From Morchella semilibera (Eukaryota > Ascomycota > Pezizomycetes > Pezizales > Morchellaceae), in assembly GCA_009192285.1 (NCBI GenBank), contig WBVU01000004.1:2502001-2566000 (forward strand): DNA of 64,000 nt, given 5' to 3'. The position numbers were made by a program, and so were the translations under genes. This document shows, in pieces, positions 1-10,898 of the stretch. The notes under the pieces were generated by a model. The model worked only from the letters and a program-made list of their open reading frames with translations. It ran no database searches and was not told the origin of the DNA. The stretch's first letter is position 1. Each line of letters opens with the position of its first letter.

Positions 1-834
1 TTCCTAACACCTCTCCCTTCCCAAAGCCGAATACATGTACACAACCGTCGGCGTACACCCTTGCAGCGCCAAAGAACTCACAAACTACCCCGCCGGTCAC
101 ATCGCCTACATCGACGCTCTTCGCACCCTCGCGCTCTCCTCGCCCCTCGTCGCCGCATTCGGTGAGATCGGGCTCGACTATGACCGCCTCTACCACGCCT
201 CTGTCGAGGAGCAGAAGATAGCGTTCACGCTGCAGCTGGACCTCGCGGAGGAGCTCGGGCTGCCGCTATTCCTGCACTCGCGCGCGGCCGCCGAGGACTT
301 TGAGGCTATCTTGTTCCCGAGGCTGCCGAAGCTGAGGGGGGGGCTGGTGCACAGCTTTACGGGCAGCATGGATGAGATGAAGGGGATCGTGGCGGCGGGG
401 TTGTATGTAGGTATCAATGGGTGCAGCTTGAAGACAGAAGAGAACTTGGCGGTCATGAAGGAGATCCCGTTGGACAGACTTATGATTGAGACTGATGTAT
501 GTGTATTCTTGTCTGCCTCTTTTTTCCTTTGTGTGTGAATTTCCGGCGTGGTTAATCTGGTGTGATATTGTAGGGACCATGGTGCGAGATTCGCCCTACT
601 CACGCATCTTCGAAATACCTCAAGGGCGCGCCAGCTCTGCCGAAATCAGTCAAGAAGGAACGCTTCGTTGCTGGCGCAAATCAACTAATAAAGGGCAGGA
701 ACGAACCGGTGTGTATATCCCAGGTGGCGTATGTCATCGCGAATGTGAAGGGCATAAGTATAGAGGAGGTTTGTGAAGCTGCATGGAGGAACACCGTCGA
801 TGTTTTTGGGTTGGGCGTCAGGGTATCCCAATAG
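1..834 (+). CDS. TatD-family metal-dependent hydrolase (DNase), 3' part
   Basis: This is the C-terminal part of a TatD-type hydrolase, a TIM-barrel metal-dependent deoxyribonuclease family. The 5' exon or exons lie outside the window; an AG acceptor at about 25-26 precedes the first visible coding bases. The visible exon runs to 496, intron 497-573 (GTATGT...TAG) follows, and the last exon is 574-834. Family hallmarks in order are GVHP, the metal-ligand stretch GEIGLDY, LHSR, VHSFTG, and ETD split by the intron (ETD then GPWCEIRP). The C-terminal part matches the usual TatD ending (SVKKE...EPVCI...VAYVIANVKGISIEEV). The homologous yeast gene is YBL055C. The family is certain from the motifs; the exact nuclease role is inferred from the family. 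Confidence 0.9.
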
Positions 835-1421
835 ATAATACAGGCACCCGCTAGGTTATTATATATATAGACATTTGGGTGGGTTTTACAGTAGCTGGTT
901 AACGTCGAGAATACAGGGCAAAGAAGATGAGACTCTATTAGATAAGATCGGTAATGTGATAAGTGGGAAAGAGACATCCTTAGTAAAGCAGACTTGCTTA
1001 ATCAGTTGATAAATTAGACTATACTTGCAATACTATTAATAAATTAAACGACAATACATGTACTTTTGCTACTTCACAGGTAATCACTCGCAATAAAGAG
1101 ATTAGCCGCGCGCTTGGGTCTATAGCGAGATCAACGCTTTTAGCCGAACAATATCTACAGGTAGCAAAACCACAGAGAACAGTCAAACCTGGGGGAAAAC
1201 CTGTTTATCGATAGGCAGAAAACCAATGTCCGTCTAATTCATCCGCAAAACAGTGCAGGAAGAACAAAAGAAAAGAATTTCAACCTCACATGAACAAGAG
1301 AAACAAGAAAGAAAAACAAGCAAGTAGCAGCTGAGGGAAGGGGGACATAGAACTACTTAATGCTCCATCTCTAAGGATTTCGTTGATTCATTTCTCCCAA
1401 TCAGTAATTCCCTATTGCCCA

Positions 1422-1478
<57 letters not shown>

Positions 1479-1912
1479 CAACAGAAACCTAACAGACCTA
1501 GCAACCATCGGCCCATGACCCAGCTAGTAGTAATAATCCCACACGGAAAAGGAAGAAAAAACAAGTAATAGAAACAGATGAGAAATTGCAAATGAGCATG
1601 AAACAATGAAAAATGAAATGGCACAAACAATGGCAAACATAACATTCGAAGGTTTAGATTCCTCATGACCCCATGTTTCCTTTATGACGAAGCCCGGTAT
1701 GCTCTGCTCTCGTATGCTTCCAGTATAGAACATACATCGCTTCATTCTAATGATGTTCCTCCGGTTACACAAGCGTGACGAAAATTCGTGTCAACCATAT
1801 CATTTCTCTGAAAAAAAAAAAACACAAAAAACACAATAAAGCTTAGTGTAGGAGTAGTAAGTTTTAGGAAACAGATCTTTCCCTTCTTCAGAAATACTTT
1901 TTGGTCTTTTGG
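835..1912. other. Intergenic, tail-to-tail (TatD / PP2C)
   Basis: No gene is supported. The stretch lies between the 3' ends of two convergent genes and should hold both 3' UTRs. It contains one TACATGTA palindrome (1055-1062) and the AGT trinucleotide repeat listed separately. Small ORFs here derive from the repeat. Confidence 0.7.
1421..1478. repeat. (AGT)n trinucleotide microsatellite
   Basis: About 19 uninterrupted copies of the trinucleotide AGT/TAG are visible. In one reading frame of the minus strand it reads as poly-tyrosine, which explains a spurious short ORF there. Confidence 0.95.
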
Positions 1913-3739
1913 TTAATCCGAAGCTTGCTTTTTGGGCTCTACGTCGGTAGAAGCGGCGGTTTTCGCGGGGGAGTCGACCTTTGAGTTCTCCTTGTCCTTG
2001 TCCGACTTTATAATGTCTTTCATCTCCTCATCCTCCTCCTTTCTTTCTCTCGCAGCTACCTTTCGCAGCGCCTCGTCGTCCTTCTCCTCATCTTCTTTGT
2101 CTTCTGCGTCGTCAAACATGTCTGCGTCATCAGAATCAGTTAAAACTTCTGTTCCATCACCGAGCATGATGATGCGGCCCGCACCCGACTGATTCTGCGC
2201 ATCAAATTCGTCTGGACTATCATCAAAGTCGGTATGAACTCCCGGACCGCGGAATTCAGCTGATATAGATATGTTAGTTTTGGTAGCATCCAAAAGAATC
2301 TGAGGGTAATTTGAGTCGGGTACATGGGGATCTTTGGAGGATATGTTGCTGGAGGCAATGGAAGGGTAAAAGACTTGCCGTACTCAGGTGGAGCGCAGGG
2401 GCCATCGCCAGCAGCAACACGCTTCACAATCATATCATACCACTCCTCTTTGGTCTTTCCACGGAGTAAAGCAACGATAGCGATGGTCATGTTGTCACAT
2501 CCTACACCACCAGTATCACTACCGGAAGCAAGGCAGTTGTCCATCATATTTTCACAGATACGATGAAGTTCTTGCTTGACGGCTATGCCACGTCGAACGA
2601 ATTCGATAACGGCCTGAGACGACTGACAATCCCAGATTCCTAGTTAAATTTTTTAGTAATAGAGGTAAAACCCGGAAGTAGAGAAAGTATTTACCATCGC
2701 AGGCAAGAACCAAAAACTCGTCGTCATCTGAGATCTCGTGTACGCTAACGTCTGGAAAGGCGGTAACGATCTGTTGCTCTGGTGGGAGGTCGGCGCTCTT
2801 TTTGAACTCGAAATCGCCGATAGCTCTTGACAACGCAAGGTTGCCGTTGACTCTTCCAAAATCAACGAAACCACCAGCAGCCTGTATCCTGGCCTTTTCG
2901 GCTATTTTGACAATATTAATACTCTGATAACGTGCCAGTTACGCACAGGGAGGAAGAAAGCCAACCTTCATTCTGTGGTTTATGGTCGAAAGACAAGGGT
3001 TTAGCTCTTCCCTTTACACCCAAAACTGTACGTGAATCACCGGCGTTTGCCTATCAAACTCTTTAGTATATTTCTCCTTAGTTAAGACAGGAGAAAACTT
3101 ACAACATAGATTTTTGTGTCTGAAATGAGGGCGGCGGTGGCAGTACATCCAGATACCTCGTCACCATAGCGGGGATCTAGGGAACCGGTTGACTCATCAG
3201 TATCCTGCCCTAGAATGAATCCGAGCCAACTCTTAACAAACACTAGGAAAGGTGGTTTATTACCCTGCAAGATAGCTCTATCTGTAGCAAGAAACCCATC
3301 CTGCAGGGCCTTTCCGTAATCACCAGCCTCGAAAGAAGCCTGCTTCGCTACGATCTTATGGACGTTCTCCCCGCTGAATGCAGCAACCTTCTCGCCTCCA
3401 TGTCCATCGTAAACACCGAAGAAACTTAACCTTCCCTCTTTTCCGGCCGCACTCGCAGCATCAGGCTTATGGAGATCAAGAACAGCAGCGTGAGCATCCT
3501 CCATGGAGATACGCCAGCCCTGCATGCTGGATAGACCGAAAGCCAAACGATCATCTTCACCGCTGTCGGATAGCTAATTTGTGTCAGGCACTTGATCATA
3601 TCTTCCTAAGGACTTCGCTAGAGAGCCAAATAGCGAAAGAGTTCCGTTCATCTTTTTCTCGTTCATTCTTTCCCCCTTCACTCCGTTCTCTAAAATAACG
3701 TACCTTCTCTACTACTGGTTCCGAAAGAGTCTGACCCAT
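1913..3739 (-). CDS. PTC2: PP2C-type Ser/Thr protein phosphatase (Ptc2/Ptc3-like)
   Basis: This is a magnesium/manganese-dependent protein phosphatase 2C. In yeast, Ptc2/Ptc3 dampen stress MAPK and DNA-damage signalling. Exons on the minus strand are 3739-3704, 3573-3103, 3050-2966, 2901-2695, 2639-2379 and 2259-1913, together coding 468 aa. The start gives [12 protein letters not shown], the usual N-terminus of this subfamily with a likely myristoylation glycine. PP2C motifs in order are [20 protein letters not shown] (about 63-72), [55 protein letters not shown] and [10 protein letters not shown]. The metal-binding aspartates are all present. The acidic, Lys-rich tail is typical of the fungal family. 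Intron 2260-2378 appears to use a GC donor (G|GCAAGT): this is the only junction that joins PPEY to AEFRGPGV, a run that is conserved in homologues. Confidence 0.93.
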
Positions 3740-5413
3740 GATGTCGTTCGTTAAAATTCTAAAGGATTCAATCCAGGTCCTCGAAAAGGTTGGTAGTAAT
3801 TTTTGATGTGCGGGAAACCTGTATATGATGGTGATAAGATTCCTGTAGGTAAGACAAAGAAGTGTTCCCTAAAAAGATGATGGAATCGCTCTTTATTCTT
3901 TTCCTCTAGTTGCGCTGCGTGGTGATGGTGGGGGAGGGGAAAGAAGGGGTAGGAGTGCCTTGTCAAAGTCTGTGCTGCGGCTACAGAAAGACCCTCGCCC
4001 AGTCAGAAGGACAACGAAAAAATGAGAGAAAACAAGAACGAGCTAATTAAAACAAGACCTCAATATACGCATATCACAAAAAAAACTAGGCACCGTATGA
4101 GACGTATGAGAACAGAAAAATGAAGCCCGAAGATCCTGATTTTCAGGGTTTAACTTCTTTCCGGTCGCGTGCTTCTTAGAGGAGGTGATACAGGGAAGGC
4201 ACTGCTGCGCTGGATAAAGCTGATAAGGCAATCACCATTAAAGAGGGCGAAGCCAATTCCTCGTTTATTCTGGCTTCCTATAGTTTAATATCATCTACGT
4301 ACTTTTACAATTTTACAACCTCATACTAAATGGCTGTTGCGGAGCATCTACTATTACCAGAATCTTATCAGTGACGTGGGGAAGACGAGAAGTGAGAAGC
4401 GTTCACCCGGAAAGAGGGGCAAATGAAACTCCCGATGACGCCAAAAAAAAAACACCCTCCTACTCATGTTCAGACAAATATGGCATCCGAGAGACATATA
4501 TATACAGGTAGAAAAAAAAAGAAAAAAAATCAGACCAGGGTTGTAACAAGAGGAGGCGGAATATCAGTATTCTCAAGCCCCAACGAACAATCCTCAATTG
4601 TCTCCCTGTCAAGCAGCGAACAGCGGGGAAAGCTCCAGTCTAGCTCAACCTGATTTACAAACCGCGTGGCTGCCTAGAATATCGAGGCACCCAAAGTACA
4701 TGTACTCTACTCTACGTACATGTAGGTATATGTATGTCTCTACCATGCCGTGCTGGTACACTTGCACGTATAGTAGAACCTAACGGTACTTGTGCATACG
4801 GTACTCACCAGAACACTGATATATTATTGTTGAGGCGACGAACGCTGGGCCTAGGCACAGCTATCTTTACCGGCTTTGACTACACTTGCACTTCCAGGTT
4901 TAATATTTAAACATCCGCGCGCCAATAATGTGAGGCGGCTGACAGTTGATGATTAGATACAACAACAAACAAACGCTCCGATCCATAACTACATGTATGG
5001 GTATGAAACTAAAAAAGAATGACATCAACCCTTAAGCGTTAATCCAACGATATTTTGGATCAAATACGATAACGATAAGAACGTTTCAATGAACTGCATT
5101 TATGGTAAAAATAACCAACATAACCCTAACCCTAACCCTACCACCAAGGCCAAGACCTATCTTCTTACATTTATCAACCCCGTTAAAACACCGTCTTCCC
5201 TATGTCCTTTTACTTATTTTTACAGCCAAATTACTATTACTCTCACGTGTTTCCTTATATGAGTTGACCTTTTATTTTCTTGTCGGAATACCTGGGTAAA
5301 CAATATCGTCACAGAAAATCACTCTAAGATTTACATTTACATGGTAACCAGCCCAAAGGACAGACGCGATTTTGAAAGAACGCAAAACTCCGATAACTGA
5401 ACCCCACATAATA
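3740..5413. other. Intergenic, upstream of PP2C gene / downstream of Axl2-like gene
   Basis: No gene is supported in this 1.7-kb stretch, which contains the promoter of the PP2C gene. It holds A-tracts, three TACATGTA palindromes (4697, 4717, 4990) and the telomere-like repeat listed separately. Only short, low-complexity ORFs are present. Confidence 0.65.
5121..5140. repeat. Interstitial telomere-type repeat (CCCTAA)3
   Basis: Three consecutive copies of the fungal/vertebrate telomere unit TTAGGG are read here on the plus strand as TAACCC. The run is perfect and ends in CCTA followed by non-telomeric sequence. It lies about 1.4 kb upstream of the PP2C start codon and about 270 bp beyond the stop of the Axl2-like gene. 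Confidence 0.9.
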
Positions 5414-8374
5414 TTACAGATAAGTCATATCCACCGGAAAGCTGCCTTTTATTTCCTCCTCATTCCCCTCCTCGCTAATTCCAACTGGCCTCTTCTTCGT
5501 GAAATCTACCAATTTTGCTCGCTGTGTGACTAGAGGTGGTATAGTCACTTCCCGTTCCCCTTCAATGTTGGCTCTTCCTATAGTTGGCCCCTGTGCCCGT
5601 GTAGAGGTTACTGCAACGCCATACTCAAATGGCTCGTAAGGGTAGCATGATGACCCTCCACGACTGTAGGATGTAACACCACTCTCTCTAGTAGAGTGTT
5701 TCGGATACCAAACCCTTTGTCCACTTTCATCAACCACGTTTGAGAAGATGCCATCTTCTTCAGCAATCAAGCCCCTACTAGGGTAATTCATAAACGACGA
5801 TGAGGCCGCAAAATGAGGTGGTAGAGCACTGTTATATCTTCGCAATGGTGTCTCCGGAAGATTGAGTGATGAATACGTTCCGATTGTCTTCGTACGGCTG
5901 TTATCCCGAATCATTGTTTTTATGACATCGTCGATAACATCTTGGTCGCCATCATTCGATTCAGCTCCATTTGATGAATGTACCTTCGACCCTCTTCTCC
6001 ATGCTGTTGAAGACCCTGCAAAGAAAGGAGAGGAACCTCTCGCCCGTGCTTGCACCTTTTCAACACCCTCGGGAGATCCGTCAACTAGTCGAACACTAGG
6101 TTGATCAACCTCTTTTTTCTGAGTAGCTTGTGGCGCCTGATTGAAAATTTCGGTCGAGACAGTCTCAAACGTTTCCTCACTTTCCCTAAACCGTTTCCCC
6201 CCAGGCCAGTGACTAGGTGAAACTACCGTTCTTTTCCACGAGCGTTTAGGGACGCCGTATCCTGGCGGTCCTCCAAACGCGGATTTACCGTGACCAACAC
6301 CGTTCCCTTTGACAGATGTGCTTGAACGCCGCCTGAGAGCACGGCCATTGGCTCCCCAAGGGCGTGAACTCGACCCCCGGGAACCTGTTCGATGATTACC
6401 TAGGACAATGCTTTCTCGTCGAGAATTCGGTCGCGCAACCGCAGGATGTGGGCCTTTTTCTCGAGAATTTGAGCGGTCAACTGCGGGATATAGGGAATAC
6501 AATGGCCCTGTCGGGAATGAGATGCGATTCACAGGATGTTGGGAAAAGTTGATGGCTCCAGCCGAACCACAATCACCAGGCGACTCTTGTGTGGAAGAGA
6601 GCAGAGCTGAATGTATAGGCGGTGAAGGCAAACGCAGTATCGTCCCATCATTACCCATCATCGAACTCATAAACCCATTCGATATTCTCCCGCTCCCGTC
6701 TGTCGTGAAGTATCCAAAGGCCGATAAACGCCTTGGCGGTTCTAAATCCTTTTGATTGCTCGAAGTTGCTGTCCATGGTTGCGGGAGCTGCACAAAGGGC
6801 CGAGAGATGTCTGAGCCTATCGGGGTTGTAGAGCGACTGTAGTACGAAATTGAGTCTGTAGATCGACGAGTGGCAAAGTACCATATAAAGAGAAAACTAC
6901 AAACTACAATAAGTGGTAAAATAGTTGCGAGGACAATTATCAGGGTTCTCTTGCGACTACGTTTCGCCGAATCCTCGAGATTTGTATCTGCCTTTGCTTT
7001 TGGGGGTTTAGCTTTAGGTGACCCTGTACGAACAACTGAGCCAGAGGTCGTTTTGGCTTCTGTTTGGTTCGTTGTAGTTCCAGTTGACGTTTTGGTCGGA
7101 AGAGCTGAAACCGATTCGACATCTCCGTCAATATTCAACGAAAAGCTGCGAGATTCAGAAAACCTCCCAATGGATTGAGCGGACACAAGGATATGAACTT
7201 TGATAGAGTTTTTCGGTGCTGTGCCCTGGAACCGCAGGTTTTCGGCGTCAAAAGTAATCCATTCCACGTCCGGATTGTACTTCACACTTAACTTAACACT
7301 TTTAGTAGAAAGGGTTTTTCGGTCAATCAAGTACACAAAATCCTCTCCACCAGTGATGTTAAAGTCGGGAATTCCAGTAGTAAATATACTATCTGTTGCG
7401 TTCACTGGTGAAACATTAATCTGGAACTTTGCTTGCGCCTCGCCCCCGAAAACATCGCGAGCCACGAGATCAACTGTAGATGACTTTACACCTTTTGGCG
7501 GTGTCCCACTAAGCAAGAAGGTGTTCGTGTCAAACGAAAGCCAATCAGACCCAGCCACAGATAACGAACTCAGGTTTTCAAGCCCAATTGGCTCACTATC
7601 TAGTAAGATAGCATCCTGTGGAATCCTATAGTTGAACAGATCCCCAGATCTTGCGTCGGCAGTAAATATTGTGTCTTTGAAATAAATGCGGTGAGGACCA
7701 ACGACTATTTGAAATGACACGGATGGCCCGGCAAATCCTGGATAATCGGTTGCTATCAGAGTAACGTCGAAAGACTGCGGCGGGGCAATCAAAGATGTCA
7801 GATCAGGTGTCACCCCAGAAAATTTTAGGCGGCCTTGATCGAAGTTAATCCACGATGGCAATGGGGTATTGCCTGTCGAAACAGCCTCGTATTGTTTAAC
7901 TGATCCAGGAGGGCCAAAAGTATCTTGTGAGAATGAGAACTCGTACGGCTGGCTGGGAAAAAAAACTATCCCGCCCTTTCCATTTCTAATTCCGGCATTC
8001 TTTAACTGAGTATTAATACCTTTTTCTATTACTGGACCCGGTTCTGACGACACAACGAGTGTTGCTTGGTGCGGTGTTGAACCTGTTGGGTCTGTCGCAG
8101 TTATAACTACTTCAAAAGTCCCAATATTATCTTGGTTTGGCGTGCCATACAGACTTCGTGAGTTGCTATCGAGCATCAGCCATGAAGGCCCGCTGGTGAT
8201 ATTGTATGATATGGGCTTTACACTTGAGGTGAAAGTCCATGGTGAAAATACAAATCCGAATGCCTCCGATACTCGAGCTACTGGCGGTACTTGCGAATTT
8301 ATTGGGAAGGAAACTGATGGTGCTCCTGCTATAAGAGAGGCGTATGAAAGAATGATAATAACAAAAGCCACCAT
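5414..8374 (-). CDS. AXL2: Axl2-like cadherin-type (CADG) single-pass membrane protein
   Basis: An intronless gene for a 986-residue type I membrane protein of the Axl2 family. Yeast Axl2/Bud10 is a landmark for axial bud site and septin organisation; filamentous homologues act in septation and conidiation. A hydrophobic signal peptide covers residues 1-18. About four dystroglycan-type cadherin-like repeats follow (about 20-110, 130-226, 230-322, 325-415), with recurrent SWL/DWLSFD/EWITFD and SGTPP/YGTPN motifs. A Ser/Thr-rich stalk (about 420-470) precedes a transmembrane helix (about 476-500) followed by basic residues. The cytoplasmic tail of about 480 residues is rich in Ser and basic residues, as expected for phosphorylation control. 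The start is the first ATG, directly before the signal peptide. The family is well supported by architecture; the role in this organism is inferred. Confidence 0.9.
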   Translation of the reverse strand: MVAFVIIILSYASLIAGAPSVSFPINSQVPPVARVSEAFGFVFSPWTFTSSVKPISYNITSGPSWLMLDSNSRSLYGTPNQDNIGTFEVVITATDPTGSTPHQATLVVSSEPGPVIEKGINTQLKNAGIRNGKGGIVFFPSQPYEFSFSQDTFGPPGSVKQYEAVSTGNTPLPSWINFDQGRLKFSGVTPDLTSLIAPPQSFDVTLIATDYPGFAGPSVSFQIVVGPHRIYFKDTIFTADARSGDLFNYRIPQDAILLDSEPIGLENLSSLSVAGSDWLSFDTNTFLLSGTPPKGVKSSTVDLVARDVFGGEAQAKFQINVSPVNATDSIFTTGIPDFNITGGEDFVYLIDRKTLSTKSVKLSVKYNPDVEWITFDAENLRFQGTAPKNSIKVHILVSAQSIGRFSESRSFSLNIDGDVESVSALPTKTSTGTTTNQTEAKTTSGSVVRTGSPKAKPPKAKADTNLEDSAKRSRKRTLIIVLATILPLIVVCSFLFIWYFATRRSTDSISYYSRSTTPIGSDISRPFVQLPQPWTATSSNQKDLEPPRRLSAFGYFTTDGSGRISNGFMSSMMGNDGTILRLPSPPIHSALLSSTQESPGDCGSAGAINFSQHPVNRISFPTGPLYSLYPAVDRSNSREKGPHPAVARPNSRRESIVLGNHRTGSRGSSSRPWGANGRALRRRSSTSVKGNGVGHGKSAFGGPPGYGVPKRSWKRTVVSPSHWPGGKRFRESEETFETVSTEIFNQAPQATQKKEVDQPSVRLVDGSPEGVEKVQARARGSSPFFAGSSTAWRRGSKVHSSNGAESNDGDQDVIDDVIKTMIRDNSRTKTIGTYSSLNLPETPLRRYNSALPPHFAASSSFMNYPSRGLIAEEDGIFSNVVDESGQRVWYPKHSTRESGVTSYSRGGSSCYPYEPFEYGVAVTSTRAQGPTIGRANIEGEREVTIPPLVTQRAKLVDFTKKRPVGISEEGNEEEIKGSFPVDMTYL

Positions 8375-8971
8375 TATAAAGGTTGGCGAGAATTCTAACC
8401 ACTCGTTAGCAAACCTTGGACTCGTGTATTACCAGTCAAGAGTAAATACCTAACGGAGTCGCAGATTAACTCAAGAAAGCTGGTTGATTCGATACGAGAA
8501 ACAATTTGCTGGATTGTGTACCAGTGGACGGTATGAACGACAAGGAAAGAATGTACGGTATGAATGAGTAGAATAAGCGAGAAAAGAGCGAAAGAACGAC
8601 AGCGTACTATAGGTTTTTGGAAGGAATCCCAAAAACATTTGGAAGAAGAAATCCTCTAGAAATGAGACTTGGGGCCAGGACGGCGAATCTCCCTTACGTT
8701 GATGAATCTTCATTTCTGGGACGCAAACTATTCAAGCCACACTAGCGGTCATAAAGGGGACTAAGTAAGTTTTCCTATCTACTAAGTTAAAAATCTCCAA
8801 GAATTAGCATATTTGGTATGTTAGTGTTGGAATGGTATGGGGGTATATACCGATGCAAGGGGTTGTTGACGAGTAGGGTCTTGATGCTAAATATCAAGTT
8901 CAGTAACAGTGGAGGGAGAATCGCTTCTAAAGGAATTTGAAATAGTCTTACTTTCGTGATACCCGCAAGGA
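8375..8971. other. Intergenic / promoter of the Axl2-like gene
   Basis: The 597 bp between the Axl2-like start codon and the stop of the GNAT gene (both minus) hold no supported gene. The sequence should contain the Axl2-like promoter and 5' UTR. Confidence 0.6.
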
Positions 8972-9460
8972 TTAAGAATCACGCAGGTTTATCTCCATCC
9001 TAAGAGCATCACGCCCACCCGAATAATAATTTTCAACGGTCTCCCTCTCCTCAAACCCGCACGCCTCATATAGCTTTCGTGCGATTTCTCTACTTTTATC
9101 GACCCAGAGATCAACAATTTCGGCCCCACCCTTCTTCAGGTCCGAAAGAACGAGGTCCATCATCCATTTCCCAATTCCCTGACCTCTTCTGTTTTTCACG
9201 ACGCAAACTTTATGAACCCTTGTAACTAGTTTCGACCGCACATACACGATATAACCGCACAGATCAGGCACATCCTTGGTTTTTGTAAACGCGCAGTACA
9301 GATTTGTAGTTCTTTTCAGGAGTTCGGCGCTGAAATCGAGTACTTCGTTTGATGGGAACGATCGTTTTTCGACTTGTCTGATGTTATTGAGAAGAACGTC
9401 CGAATCCGAACCTAGATTTTTCGAAGGCAGCTTTACAAATATGAGCTTCGAAAGATCCAT
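8972..9460 (-). CDS. GNAT-family N-acetyltransferase
   Basis: A single-exon gene for a 162-residue protein with a GCN5-related acetyltransferase fold. The acetyl-CoA binding motif A is clear: VHKVCVVKNRRGQGIG at about residues 82-97, with the Q/R-x-x-G-x-G signature RRGQGIG. Motif B is visible as IARKLYEACGFEER followed by the aromatic-rich YYSGGRDALRME, the usual C-terminal end of protein N-terminal or small-molecule acetyltransferases. The substrate cannot be deduced. The gene is divergent from the Efm6-type methyltransferase gene, with 323 bp between the two start codons. The length is normal for a one-domain GNAT. Confidence 0.85.
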   Translation of the reverse strand: MDLSKLIFVKLPSKNLGSDSDVLLNNIRQVEKRSFPSNEVLDFSAELLKRTTNLYCAFTKTKDVPDLCGYIVYVRSKLVTRVHKVCVVKNRRGQGIGKWMMDLVLSDLKKGGAEIVDLWVDKSREIARKLYEACGFEERETVENYYSGGRDALRMEINLRDS

Positions 9461-9783
9461 GTCAGTTGCTGTTATGTGGTACAGTTTCGGGTAGAATTAA
9501 TGCGGAAACCAGCGTTAAATGAGTGAGTCTCTTGGCTCGTTCCCACGGCAAAATCCTGTTCAGTTTCTTCGTTTGTATTCACGATGGGGGGTTGTGTGGG
9601 GCGATTTGTCATCCTAAGCACTCTGTTATCATTATCAATGGTCGAATGAATTGAAATGTACTCTACACAAAAGCGTAACATACTTATGTATCCCTTGACG
9701 TGCCAGGCCTTGCGGCTCCGGTGGGGCTCTAGTGGGTCCTCTTAACCCCGCCTCTTTCACAGCCTATAACCTGTTTCTGTATC
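9461..9783. promoter_or_regulatory. Divergent promoter region (GNAT / Efm6-like)
   Basis: The 323 bp separating two head-to-head genes presumably carries both promoters. No convincing TATA element or recurring motif was seen. Confidence 0.5.
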
Positions 9784-10848
9784 ATGGATCTCTTTGGCGA
9801 CAATAGCGACAGTGAGGTTGAGCCCTTTGGGGCAGATCTTGTTGCGCCTGCTCCAATTCTACAAGCTCGTATCACAGAGACTACCTTTGACGGCCTCCTT
9901 GATTCACCTATCAAACTTCACGAAGACCTTGCAAATGGATGCGGCGGACAAATATGGCCAGCAGGAAGGGCCCTCACGAAATATATCCTCAGGAGATATA
10001 AGGACAATGGTAATCTGAGGGGGAAAAGGGTTGTAGAGCTGGGTGCTGGTGGTGGACTGACAGGGTACGAACGAGTCTGTTGATAATTGAATGAAGGCTC
10101 AGTGAAGACTGACCAATCCACTAGCCTCGCTGTTGCTGCCGCGTGCGATCTCCACGGCAGCGAATTATTCATTACGGATATGGACGCCATGATTGATTTA
10201 ATACACAAGAACGTTGCACTTAACGGGTTTCAGAACAGAGTGAAAGTCGAATTACTAGACTGGTAGGCCGGTTATGTCATACCCTTAACGCAAAATGATA
10301 GATTTTAAAACCTAGTGCCTCAGGAGCAAACCCATACCTGATTCAATAGCAAAGAAGCCTGTGGATATTGTGCTTGCAGCAGACTGTGTATGCTTCTTGT
10401 TAGGCGGTGCATCCTACCTTAATTAACCATTATTTCAGGTATACTACGAGCCTGCGTTCCAGCTACTAGAAAAAACCCTGTATGTTGGATGCTTTCTACT
10501 ATGGCCAAGTCAATAACAGAAGCTTACTGATGTTTAGAGTGGACTTGGTGGGAGAGAACACAATTGTATTCTTTTGCTTCAAGAAGAGAAGACGGGTAAG
10601 CAGCCTTTCAAATCGCTCTTGATCTTGTAAACTGCTAAGGCTTCAACAGGCGGATTTGACATTCATGAAAGCGATAAGGAAGAGACTAGATGTTCATGAA
10701 GTCAAAGACGAGCCTGAATACTCCCAATATGACACAGACCATGCAACTTACACTAGAGAAAACATCTTCCTGTGGCTACCCCTCTCTCTTATTCACCGAT
10801 TCCGTACTAATTGTAGCATACAGGTACATTATGAGAAAAAAGAAATGA
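9784..10848 (+). CDS. EFM6: Efm6-like protein-lysine methyltransferase (METTL21 family)
   Basis: This is a seven-beta-strand S-adenosylmethionine-dependent methyltransferase. Yeast Efm6 methylates a lysine of translation factor eEF1A. Exons are 9784-10064, 10125-10262, 10324-10387, 10439-10479, 10538-10595, 10650-10771 and 10824-10848, 242 aa in frame. The order of motifs fits Efm6: GCGGQIWPAGRALTKYIL, SAM motif I VVELGAGGGLTGL, ELFITDMD (post I), KPVDIVLAADCVYYEPAF (motif II), then FCFKKRRR. The last junction (GTGGCT donor) gives a short tail, IFLYIMRKKK, that resembles the end of yeast Efm6; if it is not spliced, the frame stays open to 10889. The family is well supported; eEF1A as substrate is inferred. 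The gene converges on the alpha/beta hydrolase gene. Confidence 0.87.
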
Positions 10849-10898
10849 AAATCACCTTCTCTAGTCATGATAAGAGTGATATTCCATGAACCACGCCT

